From Nitrincola iocasae (GTDB lineage: Bacteria > Pseudomonadota > Gammaproteobacteria > Pseudomonadales > Balneatricaceae), in the NCBI RefSeq assembly GCF_008727795.1, contig NZ_CP044222.1, positions 1 through 64,000 on the forward strand: a DNA stretch of 64,000 bases, written 5' to 3'. This document shows, in pieces, positions 18,757 through 27,086 of this stretch. The notes under the pieces are model-generated. The model made no database searches. It worked only from the letters and a program-made list of their open reading frames with translations, and had not been told where the DNA came from. The stretch's first letter is position 1. Each line of letters begins with the position of its first letter. The position numbers were made by a program, and so were the translations under genes.

Positions 18757-18797
18757 GCCCAGCGTTTAAGGGTATCCTGCTGGGCTTTCATTTTTTA
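18757..18797 (+). terminator. Intrinsic terminator after dprA
   Basis: GCCCAGC (18757-18763) pairs with GCTGGGC (18779-18785) across a 15-nt loop, then a T-rich tract. It separates dprA from purE. Confidence 0.7.
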
Positions 18798-18840
18798 CAA
18801 GTGCCTTCCCGGTGCCTTGTTGCGCTACAGGATTTAGACA

Positions 18841-19329
18841 ATGCAGCCAAAAGTTGGGGTAATTATGGGTTCCCGGTCAGATTGGCCGACCATGGAACAT
18901 GCCGTGAATATGCTGGAAAAGCTCGGCGTTGCCTATGAGACACGGGTGGTTTCGGCACACCGTACCCCCGACCTGCTGTTTGATTATGCCAAGAGTGCAG
19001 CCGACCGAGGTTTGCAGGTGATCATAGCGGGTGCCGGTGGTGCCGCTCATCTGCCGGGCATGGTCGCGTCGCAGACAGCACTGCCGGTGCTGGGTGTGCC
19101 GGTTGAGTCAAAGGCGCTAAGTGGCATGGATTCATTGCTGTCTATTGTGCAGATGCCAGGTGGCGTACCAGTAGGTACCCTGGCGATTGGTAAAGCAGGT
19201 GCAACCAATGCCGGTATTCTTGCCGCTCAGATTGTGGCTTTGCAGGATGCCTCTGTTCGCTCGGCCCTGCAACGCTTTAGGGATGAACAGACCCGTAATG
19301 TTATGGATAACCCTGATCCACGAGGTTGA
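18841..19329 (+). CDS. purE: 5-(carboxyamino)imidazole ribonucleotide mutase, class I PurE
   Basis: PurE converts N5-CAIR to CAIR in purine biosynthesis. Motifs seen: MGSRSDWPTM near the start, VVSAHRTPD near 40, AGAGGAAHLPGM near 66, and GVPVGTLAIGKAGATNAG near 112. The 162-residue length matches class I enzymes that work with PurK, which is encoded immediately downstream. Confidence 0.97.
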   Translation: MQPKVGVIMGSRSDWPTMEHAVNMLEKLGVAYETRVVSAHRTPDLLFDYAKSAADRGLQVIIAGAGGAAHLPGMVASQTALPVLGVPVESKALSGMDSLLSIVQMPGGVPVGTLAIGKAGATNAGILAAQIVALQDASVRSALQRFRDEQTRNVMDNPDPRG

Positions 19330-19346
19330 TAAAGGTGAATAAACCC

Positions 19347-20477
19347 ATGCGAATAGGTGTCCTTGGTGCCGGCCAGTTAGGACAGATGCTGGCCTTGTCC
19401 GGTTACCCGCTCGGTAATCGTTTTGCTTTTTTTGATACGACAGGCAGTCCCAGTGCAGATATAGGTACCACGCTGAGCGACACCTCGGGCGTGAAGTTGG
19501 ATGAGTTTTTAGCGCAGGTGGATCTGGTAACCTACGAGTTTGAGCATTTGCCCTTGGCGCTAGTGCAGCAAGTGGCGCAGGAAAAAGCGCTGTATCCCGG
19601 CGTTGAAGCGCTACGTGTGTGTCAAAATCGTGAGGCGGAGAAGACGCTGTTCGATCAGTTGTCTATCCCTGTTGCTGATTATCGCCTGGTCAGTTCTGCT
19701 GATGAATTGGCTCAAGCCTGCACTGAGCTGATGCGGGCCGGAGCTCCAGCGGTAGTAGCCAAGTCCATCACAGAAGGCTATGACGGCAAAGGCCAGGCGG
19801 TGTTGCGTGACCCGGAGCAAGCAGAAGAAGCTTGGGCGCAGATAGGTCATGCGCGTCTGATCGTTGAGGCTTTTGTATCCTTTGTTCGCGAAGTATCGAT
19901 CATTGCTGTACGTGATCAGCAAGGTGAGGTGGTCTTTTATCCACTGGCTGAAAACAACCATGTCGATGGCATACTGCGCTATTCGCTGGCGCCGTTACCT
20001 GATCTGAGTGATGCCGTGCAGCAGCAGGCTGAAAGCTATATTCACAAACTGTTAGATGCACTGGAATACGTTGGTGTCCTGACTCTTGAGTTATTTCAGC
20101 AGGCAGATGGAACGCTGTTGGCAAATGAAATGGCTCCGCGTGTACATAATTCGGGGCATTGGACACAAGACGGCGCGATTTCCAGTCAGTTTGAAAATCA
20201 CTTGAGAGCAATTCAGGGGCTGCCACTGGGTTCAACCCAGGCGATAGCTCCTACCTGCATGATCAATATCATTGGTTGTATGGGTGATGTTGCTGCTATC
20301 CTGGCAGTGGAAGGCTCGCACTTACACCTCTATGGTAAGTCCGAGCGTGCGGGGCGTAAGCTGGGCCATATTAATTTAGTTGCGGCTGACATAGACACTC
20401 TGCTGCAAAGGGTTAATCAGGTTGCAGCATTATTGCCTGATGCACCGCCGCCTGCATTTAGCTTTGTTGCTGACTGA
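19347..20477 (+). CDS. purK: 5-(carboxyamino)imidazole ribonucleotide synthase
   Basis: PurK is an ATP-grasp enzyme making N5-CAIR from AIR, bicarbonate and ATP, the step before PurE. I chose ATG at 19347 (MRIGVLGAGQLGQML) because AAGGTG lies nine bases upstream; in-frame TTG and GTG codons further up overlap the purE stop or the ribosome-binding site. ATP-grasp features include AKSITEGYDGKGQAVL near 140 and EMAPRVHNSGHWTQDGA near 260. Length 376. Operon with purE. Confidence 0.95.
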   Translation: MRIGVLGAGQLGQMLALSGYPLGNRFAFFDTTGSPSADIGTTLSDTSGVKLDEFLAQVDLVTYEFEHLPLALVQQVAQEKALYPGVEALRVCQNREAEKTLFDQLSIPVADYRLVSSADELAQACTELMRAGAPAVVAKSITEGYDGKGQAVLRDPEQAEEAWAQIGHARLIVEAFVSFVREVSIIAVRDQQGEVVFYPLAENNHVDGILRYSLAPLPDLSDAVQQQAESYIHKLLDALEYVGVLTLELFQQADGTLLANEMAPRVHNSGHWTQDGAISSQFENHLRAIQGLPLGSTQAIAPTCMINIIGCMGDVAAILAVEGSHLHLYGKSERAGRKLGHINLVAADIDTLLQRVNQVAALLPDAPPPAFSFVAD

Positions 20478-20492
20478 TAGTAGTTTCTGACT

Positions 20493-21050
20493 ATGAATGC
20501 CTGGCAGTTACAACAGACAGTGCGTGTTATGCAATCCGGAGGGGTGATCGCTTACCCTACTGAAGCTGTTTGGGGGTTGGGTTGCGATCCCTATGATCGA
20601 TCTGCGGTGATGCGGTTACTAAAACTCAAGCGGCGCCCTGTACATAAGGGGTTGATTCTGGTGGCGGCCTCTCAGGCACAGATTGCGCCTTTGTTGGGCG
20701 GGCTTACCGCTGAACAGTTAGGCTGGCTGGATCAGACCTGGCCTGGCCCTAATACTTGGTTGCTCCCTGATCCTACTGGCTTGGTCCCAGATTGGATAAA
20801 GGGTCAGCACAGCCAGGTAGCCATACGTGTCAGTGCGCATCCTTTAGTTAAATCCTTATGTGAGGCTTGGGGTGGACCGATTGTTTCGACCTCAGCCAAC
20901 CCATCTAATGCATATCCAGCAAGATCAAGACTGAAAGTGATGGCTTACTTCGGCTGTGGGCTAGATAAAATAATCGATGGAAAGCTTGGGGGGCAGAAAA
21001 GTCCTAGTACAATACGCTCTATAGCCGATTCATCTGTAATAAGGTTGTAG
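20493..21050 (+). CDS. tsaC: L-threonylcarbamoyladenylate synthase (Sua5/YrdC family)
   Basis: TsaC uses threonine, bicarbonate and ATP to make threonylcarbamoyl-AMP for t6A37 modification of ANN-decoding tRNAs. The 185-residue single-domain form matches TsaC rather than longer Sua5. Motifs: GVIAYPTEAVWGLGCDP near 18, the KRRP nucleotide-binding segment near 46, and GGPIVSTSANPSNAYPA near 125. It lies in the Pseudomonas-like dprA-tsaC-hemF-aroE neighbourhood. Confidence 0.94.
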   Translation: MNAWQLQQTVRVMQSGGVIAYPTEAVWGLGCDPYDRSAVMRLLKLKRRPVHKGLILVAASQAQIAPLLGGLTAEQLGWLDQTWPGPNTWLLPDPTGLVPDWIKGQHSQVAIRVSAHPLVKSLCEAWGGPIVSTSANPSNAYPARSRLKVMAYFGCGLDKIIDGKLGGQKSPSTIRSIADSSVIRL

Positions 21051-21083
21051 TGATTACTCACTTCACAATATCCAGGAGCCTTA

Positions 21084-22004
21084 ATGAAACAACCAGATAC
21101 TGAGCAGGTTAAAACCTATCTTCTTGCGTTGCAGGATCGTATCTGTGAAGCCTTGTCGGCCTTAGATGGCAAGGCGTTTGTTGAAGATAGCTGGCAACGT
21201 GAGGCTGGCGGGGGTGGTCGTAGTCGGGTGCTGGCTAAGGGTAACCTGATCGAAAAAGGTGGGGTGAATTTTTCGCATGTATTTGGCACAGGACTCCCCG
21301 CTTCCGCAACGGCGCACCGACCCGAATTAGCTGGGCGTAACTTCCAGGCGATGGGTGTGTCGTTGGTGATACACCCGCACAACCCGCATATTCCAACCTC
21401 GCATGCCAATGTACGCTTCTTTATTGCCGAAAAGCCCGGAGAGCCGCCAGTCTGGTGGTTTGGCGGCGGTTTTGATTTAACCCCCTATTATGGTTTTGAG
21501 GAAGATTGTATACACTGGCATCGGGTGGCCAAAGCGGCTTGTGATCCCTTTGGTGAAACTGTCTACCCATGTTACAAGCGCTGGTGCGATGAGTATTTTT
21601 ATCTGAAACACCGTGACGAGCCGCGGGGTATTGGTGGCCTGTTCTTTGATGATTTGAATACACCGGACTTTGAAAGCAGCTTTGCGTTGATGCGTTCCAT
21701 TGGCGATGCCTATATTGAAGCTTACCGACCGATTGTGGAGCGACGTCGTGATCTGCCTTGGACAGAAGAGCAACGCGATTTTCAATTGCACCGTCGTGGG
21801 CGTTATGTTGAGTTTAACCTGGTCTATGACCGCGGTACGCTGTTCGGGCTGCAATCGGGTGGGCGCACTGAGTCAATTCTGATGTCCCTACCCCCGGAAG
21901 TTCGCTGGAGCTACGATTGGTCACCTGATCCTGGCTCTGATGAGGCGCGCCTCTATGAAGAGTTTTTACGTCCACGCGATTGGCTAGGAGGCCATGATGA
22001 TTGA
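21084..22004 (+). CDS. hemF: Oxygen-dependent coproporphyrinogen III oxidase
   Basis: HemF decarboxylates coproporphyrinogen III to protoporphyrinogen IX using O2. The 306-residue sequence has the signature HPHNPHIPTSHANVRFF near 91 and WWFGGGFDLTPYYGFEED near 118, and FNLVYDRGTLFGLQSGGR near 245. Its stop codon overlaps the start of aroE. Presence of the aerobic enzyme shows that the organism makes haem in oxygen; any anaerobic HemN lies elsewhere. Confidence 0.97.
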   Translation: MKQPDTEQVKTYLLALQDRICEALSALDGKAFVEDSWQREAGGGGRSRVLAKGNLIEKGGVNFSHVFGTGLPASATAHRPELAGRNFQAMGVSLVIHPHNPHIPTSHANVRFFIAEKPGEPPVWWFGGGFDLTPYYGFEEDCIHWHRVAKAACDPFGETVYPCYKRWCDEYFYLKHRDEPRGIGGLFFDDLNTPDFESSFALMRSIGDAYIEAYRPIVERRRDLPWTEEQRDFQLHRRGRYVEFNLVYDRGTLFGLQSGGRTESILMSLPPEVRWSYDWSPDPGSDEARLYEEFLRPRDWLGGHDD

Positions 22005-22839
22005 TCAATATGCTGTATTTGGTAACCCAGTAGCGCATAGCCAGTCACCCTTTATTCATGCCTGCTTTGCGCGTCAGCAACAGCAATCGATGCACTATGT
22101 AGCCACTCAGATTGATCCTGAATCCTTTGCTCAACAAGTCGATGCTTTTTTACAGGGTCAGGGTAAAGGGCTCAACATTACTGTGCCGTTTAAAGAGCTC
22201 GCCTGGCAACTGGCTGAGGTTAAAACGCCACGTGCTGCCCTGGCGGGTGCGGTAAATACGCTTTGGCGTGATGAGCAGGGGCGCATCTGTGGTGACAATA
22301 CCGATGGTTTGGGGCTGATTAATGATCTGACTCAGAATCTCGGCTGCTCACTGAAGGGAGCTTCTGTTTTGTTATTGGGTGCTGGTGGTGCGGTTCGTGG
22401 CGTTATTCAGCCCTTATTGGAAGCGGGTTGTTCCGAGCTTATTATTGCCAATCGCACCCCGGAAAAAGCGCAGCAGCTGGTGCAACACTTTGCAGAAACG
22501 GCTGGCGCGGCCGTGACGCTTCACGCCTGTGGTTATAGTGAAATACCCGCTAAAGCCTATGATGTGATTATTAATGGAACCTCTGCAAGTTTACAGGGAG
22601 ATCTGCCTCCTTTGCCTGAAGCGATAGTAGGTGCTCACTCTCTCTGTTATGACATGATGTACAGTGCTACGCAGACCCCTTTTTGTCATTGGGCATCCAG
22701 GCAAGGTGCAGCACGTGCTGTAGATGGTCTGGGCATGTTGGTTGAGCAGGCAGCAGAAGCTTTTTTCCGTTGGCGTGAGCGACGCCCCGATACAGCACCG
22801 GTTATTGCTATGTTGCGCCAGAGTCTGGCTCAGCAATAA
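21997..22839 (+). CDS. aroE: Shikimate dehydrogenase (NADP+)
   Basis: AroE reduces 3-dehydroshikimate to shikimate in aromatic biosynthesis. Seen: the shikimate-binding SQSPFIH near 15, catalytic Lys in NITVPFK near 65, NTDG near 101, and the NADP-binding GAGGAVRGVIQPLL with NRTPEKAQ near 130-155. Two ATGs stand in tandem at 21994 and 21997; AGGAGG spacing favours the second. The start lies within the end of hemF. Confidence 0.96.
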   Translation: MIDQYAVFGNPVAHSQSPFIHACFARQQQQSMHYVATQIDPESFAQQVDAFLQGQGKGLNITVPFKELAWQLAEVKTPRAALAGAVNTLWRDEQGRICGDNTDGLGLINDLTQNLGCSLKGASVLLLGAGGAVRGVIQPLLEAGCSELIIANRTPEKAQQLVQHFAETAGAAVTLHACGYSEIPAKAYDVIINGTSASLQGDLPPLPEAIVGAHSLCYDMMYSATQTPFCHWASRQGAARAVDGLGMLVEQAAEAFFRWRERRPDTAPVIAMLRQSLAQQ

Positions 22840-22935
22840 ATCACCGGACTAAATACAGGTTACGACAAATGTTGCAACTCGGGTCTAATAAACGTTATAA
22901 CCCGATTATCACTCTCCCGTCTTTGGATACGCTTT

Positions 22936-25308
22936 ATGACAGATTCCACCTTACTGAGCACTGATCAGCTGTATAAAATCTGTGACCCAAAAGACCTGCC
23001 TTTTCTGACAACAGACTCTATTGAGCCTTTTAACGGCTTTTTTGGTCAGGAACGTGCAATTGAGGCGATGGACTTCGGTATCAGCATGCAGCGCCATGGT
23101 TACAACCTGTTTGTTATGGGTAACCCGCATACTGGTCGCTTTTCTTTTGCCATGGAAAATCTGAAAACCTATGCCAAAAAGGAGCATAAGCCGTCTGATT
23201 GGTGTTATCTGAACAATCTTTCAGACTCGCGCTATCCGGTTGTATTGCAGCTTCCGGCTGGCAAAGCAATGCAACTGAAAAAAGATATTGAGACGTTATT
23301 CGAAACCTTGCAAACAGAACTACCTGCAGCATTTGAAAGCCCGGGTTATCAACGTATTAAAAGCCGCATCGAGCGAGATTTTACTCGTCGGTATGATCAG
23401 GCTGTGGATCAGGTGGAACGTAAGGCGCGTGATATGAATATCGCTGTCTATCGTGATGCCGGCACGATCGGCTTTACCCCCTTGGCTGAGGGTCAGGCCA
23501 TGGATGAAGCTGCTTTTTCGCAGTTGCCTGAAGAAGAACGCGAAGTTATTCAGAAAAATATCTCTGATCTCGAAGATCAACTCAATGAAGGGCTGACGGA
23601 ACTACCCAAGTGGCGCCGTGAAGCAGCAGCAGAGTTACGTCAATTAGACAGCGACACGGCGCGCAAATCGATTCTGCCGTTGTTTGCTCAGCTGCGTGAC
23701 CGCTATGTACATCATGCCAGTATCATTAAATATCTGGGTTATTTCGAAAAAGACCTAATCAAGAATGTAGCGGAAATTGTCAGTGATGAACGTGGCATAG
23801 AAGTTAAAACTGACCAGATGCGCCAGCAGTTTTTGGAAGAGAATTACGGCATAAACCTGCTGGTGGACAATCATAAGACCAAGGGTGCACCGGTGGTTTA
23901 TGAAGCCCACCCCAGCTATGAAAATCTGTTTGGTCGAGTCGAATATAACAGTGAAATGGGGGCCTTGGTCACCAACTATACACTGATCCGTCCGGGAGCT
24001 CTGCATAGGGCTAATGGTGGGTATCTGCTGCTGGAGGCCGAAAAGCTGCTGGAGCAGCCATTTGTCTACAGTGCACTGAAGCGTGCCCTTAAATCTCACG
24101 AGATACGTATTGAAAATCCGGTCAGTGAATATACTGGCGTAAGCACAATTACACTGAATCCCCAGCCTATCCCCTTGAAAGTTAAAGTGGTGTTGATCGG
24201 TGGTCGTGACATTTATTACCTGTTACAAGAGCTGGATCATGATTTTGAAAAAATGTTCCGTGTGGTGGTGGATTTTGATGAAGACGTAAAACGTTCACCT
24301 GCAAGTGTGCGTAACTACGCCCGGCTGATGAAAACCCTGGCTATGGAGGAAGGCTTAGCTCCGCTGAAGCGAGAAGCCGTGGCACGCCTGACAGAACACA
24401 GCTCACGTATGGCTGAAGATCAGGAGATGCTATCAGCCCATATTGGCGAATTGGTTGACCTGCTGTGTGAGGCAGATTTTCGCCGTCGCCAGCGAGGTGA
24501 TGAGTTGATCAGTACGGCACATGTGGAAATGGCCTTGCAGGGTAAAGAGCGCCGTACAGGCCGTTTGTCAGAAAAAATTCTCGAAAGTATTCTTAACCGT
24601 ACCGTATTGATTGATACCGATGGTAGCACCGTTGGTTGTGCTAATGGCCTGAGTGTACTGCAAGTCGGTGATGTGTCTTTTGGTACCCCTGCCCGTATTA
24701 CCGCAACAGTGAACCCTGGTAACAAGGGTATAGTGGATATAGAACGTGAAGTGACTCTGGGCCAGCCGATCCACTCTAAAGGCGTGTTGATCTTGTCTGG
24801 CTATCTGGGTCACCAATATGCGCATGATTTCCCCATGACCCTGTCCGCCAGTATTGCCATGGAGCAGTCTTACGGCTACATCGATGGTGACAGTGCGTCA
24901 TTGGCTGAAATATGCACTTTGATTTCAGCGCTGACAAGAATTCCGATCTTTCAGCACTTTGCCACTACAGGCTCGATTAACCAGTATGGAGAAGTACAGG
25001 CCATTGGTGGAGTTAATGAAAAAATCGAAGGTTTCTTCCAGCTCTGTAAAATGCGAGGGTTGACGGGGAGTCAGGGCGTCATTATTCCGCGTGCAAATGT
25101 GCGCAACCTAATGCTGAAAAAGGATGTGGTTGAAGCTGTCAAAGCGGGCGACTTTGCTATACATGCTGTCAGTCATGTTGATCAGTGTCTGGGGCTGCTG
25201 ATGGGGCGCAAGGCCGGCTACCTGAAAGCCGACGGTCATTTCACTCAGCGCAGCATTAACGCCTTAGTGGTTAAACGTCTGCGAGAAATCGCCAAGGCCA
25301 AACCTTAA
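22936..25308 (+). CDS. LonB-like ATP-dependent protease (AAA_32/Lon_C family)
   Basis: A 790-residue protein of the family that includes E. coli YcbZ: an N-terminal AAA_32-type ATPase region and a C-terminal Lon peptidase domain. The Ser-Lys dyad is visible as Ser653 in DGDSASLAE and Lys696 in GGVNEKIEGFF, 43 residues apart as in E. coli Lon. The P-loop position reads GNPHTGRFSF near residue 62, with Arg in place of the usual Lys, a feature of this subfamily rather than a lesion. A charged helical stretch (about 150-260) is probably coiled-coil. Substrates unknown. Confidence 0.88.
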   Translation: MTDSTLLSTDQLYKICDPKDLPFLTTDSIEPFNGFFGQERAIEAMDFGISMQRHGYNLFVMGNPHTGRFSFAMENLKTYAKKEHKPSDWCYLNNLSDSRYPVVLQLPAGKAMQLKKDIETLFETLQTELPAAFESPGYQRIKSRIERDFTRRYDQAVDQVERKARDMNIAVYRDAGTIGFTPLAEGQAMDEAAFSQLPEEEREVIQKNISDLEDQLNEGLTELPKWRREAAAELRQLDSDTARKSILPLFAQLRDRYVHHASIIKYLGYFEKDLIKNVAEIVSDERGIEVKTDQMRQQFLEENYGINLLVDNHKTKGAPVVYEAHPSYENLFGRVEYNSEMGALVTNYTLIRPGALHRANGGYLLLEAEKLLEQPFVYSALKRALKSHEIRIENPVSEYTGVSTITLNPQPIPLKVKVVLIGGRDIYYLLQELDHDFEKMFRVVVDFDEDVKRSPASVRNYARLMKTLAMEEGLAPLKREAVARLTEHSSRMAEDQEMLSAHIGELVDLLCEADFRRRQRGDELISTAHVEMALQGKERRTGRLSEKILESILNRTVLIDTDGSTVGCANGLSVLQVGDVSFGTPARITATVNPGNKGIVDIEREVTLGQPIHSKGVLILSGYLGHQYAHDFPMTLSASIAMEQSYGYIDGDSASLAEICTLISALTRIPIFQHFATTGSINQYGEVQAIGGVNEKIEGFFQLCKMRGLTGSQGVIIPRANVRNLMLKKDVVEAVKAGDFAIHAVSHVDQCLGLLMGRKAGYLKADGHFTQRSINALVVKRLREIAKAKP

Positions 25309-25326
25309 ATTCTGGTGGTATGATAA

Positions 25327-25695
25327 ATGACTGTGATTAAAGGGTTTTTGATCCTGTTATTGTTTCTGTTGTTAGGTGATGTGATCGTTACCAGTCTGCA
25401 ACTGCCGGTGTCACCTGGTGTTATCGGCATGTTGTTGGTCATGCTATGGCTACTGATGCGTGGACGTATGCAGAATGATCTGGCCGCAGTCAGCCAACCA
25501 CTGATCGCACTTTTGGCCATGCTGATTATGCCAGGTGTAGTGGGGGTGTTTTTTGTTGTTGGTGATTATGCTCAGTACTGGCTTGCAGGGCTCCTGGCGC
25601 TGGTTGTAGGCACGATGCTGAGCGTCCTCACAACGCTGTGGTTAATGGCGCGATTGATGCCCGGTTCGACAAAGCCGGAGGGTGATAATGCCTGA
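25327..25695 (+). CDS. CidA/LrgA family membrane protein
   Basis: A 122-residue protein with four predicted membrane segments and the family pattern VSPGVIGMLLVMLWLL near 37. LrgA/CidA proteins are holin-like and in other bacteria affect murein hydrolase activity or pyruvate transport; which applies here cannot be told. Its stop overlaps the start of the LrgB-family gene, so the two form a translationally coupled pair. Confidence 0.85.
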   Translation: MTVIKGFLILLLFLLLGDVIVTSLQLPVSPGVIGMLLVMLWLLMRGRMQNDLAAVSQPLIALLAMLIMPGVVGVFFVVGDYAQYWLAGLLALVVGTMLSVLTTLWLMARLMPGSTKPEGDNA

Positions 25696-26419
25696 GCTGA
25701 TGTCGGGTTTGGTCATGTTGCGGGATCATCTGACTGCGACACCTATTGCCGCCATTGCCATAACCTTGACGGCCTTTTTTTCCGGAAACTGGCTGTTTCA
25801 GAAAATGGGGCGGCCAACCTGGTGTCCCGGTATATTGCTGGCGGCATTGTTTGTGGTGGCGATGCTGGTAGTGCTGCGGATCGACTATCGCACTTATCAA
25901 ACTGGTGCTGGCTGGCTGGTGCTGTTGTTGGGACCCGCTACGGTTGCTCTTGGCGTGCCGTTGTTTCAACAAATCCACCATATCCGTGAGTTATGGAAGC
26001 CGATACTCTTTACCCTGCCACCGGCCGCTATCCTGGCAGCCCTCTATGCGTTGCTACTAGGTTGGCTGGCGGGAGCTTCTCCAGAGGTGCTGGCTTCTTT
26101 AGCGCCTAAGTCGGTAACTGCACCGATTGCCATGGGCATTACTGAGCAACTGGGTGGCTCCATTCCTATACTGATGGGCGCCTTGCTGATCACCGGCGTG
26201 ATGGCTACCCTATGGGTGAATCTGCTCAGCAATTGGTTAAAGATTGAAGATCATCGAGTGATAGGGTTTGCTCTGGGTATCAACGGCCATGCAATCGGCA
26301 CAGTGCGAGCATTCGAGATCAGCCCCACCGCTGGCGCCTTTGCGTCACTCGGTATGGGGCTGACCGGGTTATTCACCGCTCTGTTCCTGCCATTGGTTTG
26401 GGTGCTGATTGGGTTGTAA
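25688..26419 (+). CDS. LrgB/CidB family membrane protein
   Basis: A polytopic membrane protein of 243 residues, partner of the preceding LrgA-type gene. Conserved LrgB features: LAPKSVTAPIAMGITEQLGG near 140, INGHAIGTVRAFE near 199 and TAGAFASLGMGLTG near 218. ATG at 25688 is preferred because GGAGG lies six bases upstream; an in-frame GTG at 25682 is closer to that site. Function inferred from family only. Confidence 0.87.
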   Translation: MPELMSGLVMLRDHLTATPIAAIAITLTAFFSGNWLFQKMGRPTWCPGILLAALFVVAMLVVLRIDYRTYQTGAGWLVLLLGPATVALGVPLFQQIHHIRELWKPILFTLPPAAILAALYALLLGWLAGASPEVLASLAPKSVTAPIAMGITEQLGGSIPILMGALLITGVMATLWVNLLSNWLKIEDHRVIGFALGINGHAIGTVRAFEISPTAGAFASLGMGLTGLFTALFLPLVWVLIGL

Positions 26420-26423
26420 GCAC

Positions 26424-26966
26424 TTACTCGCTCCAGGACTCTTGCATATGCGTGTCTTTTAACTTTCGGTAGTTATCTGCACTGTAGCTGAAAAAGTGGC
26501 GTTCCTTGTCAGTTAGTGGGCGGACTTGTTTTGCGGGTCGGCCCACGTAGAGGTAACCGCTTTGCAGGGTTTTTCCTGGGGGTACCAAGCTACCCGCACC
26601 AATTACCACCTCGTCTTCAACCATGGCGCCATCCATTATCAGGCTACCCATGCCGATAAGTACCCGATTACCAATACGACAACCATGCAGTGTCACCTGA
26701 TGGCCTACCGTCACTTCATCGCCAATGATCAGTGGGAAACCATCTGGATTAAAGGGACCTGCATGAGTGATATGTAATACCGAACCATCCTGAATACTGC
26801 TACAGCGCCCAATGCGTATATGATTCATATCACCACGTATCACCGTCAGTGGCCAGACTGAAGAATCATCTCCGATTTCCACGTCGCCCAGTACTACGGC
26901 GCTCGGATCGACAAAAACCGCCTTGCCTAATTGTGGCCGTTTGCCCTGATACTCACGTATATGCAT
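26424..26966 (-). CDS. Gamma carbonic anhydrase-like protein (YrdA family)
   Basis: A left-handed beta-helix protein of 180 residues with hexapeptide repeats (for example AVVLGDVEIGDDSSVWPLTVIR). The metal-binding His pattern of gamma-class carbonic anhydrases is recognisable around residues 64-95 (HITHAG, VTVGHQVTLHGC). YrdA-type proteins often lack clear carbonic anhydrase activity, so the enzymatic role is uncertain. Convergent with the LrgB-family gene. Confidence 0.85.
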   Translation of the reverse strand: MHIREYQGKRPQLGKAVFVDPSAVVLGDVEIGDDSSVWPLTVIRGDMNHIRIGRCSSIQDGSVLHITHAGPFNPDGFPLIIGDEVTVGHQVTLHGCRIGNRVLIGMGSLIMDGAMVEDEVVIGAGSLVPPGKTLQSGYLYVGRPAKQVRPLTDKERHFFSYSADNYRKLKDTHMQESWSE

Positions 26967-27086
26967 GGATAAAACTCCGGATCAGTTGAAAAGTGACGTA
27001 CACTTCCCCATTGTATAACAGATCAGCGACAACGTTTCAGTCAGGCGCTTAGTGTCTGCCGAGAATAACCTTGAAGAGGCCCCAAT

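Noticed and set aside
18735..18938. A 67-codon plus-strand frame before purE
   Set aside because: It spans the dprA terminator and overlaps purE in another frame.
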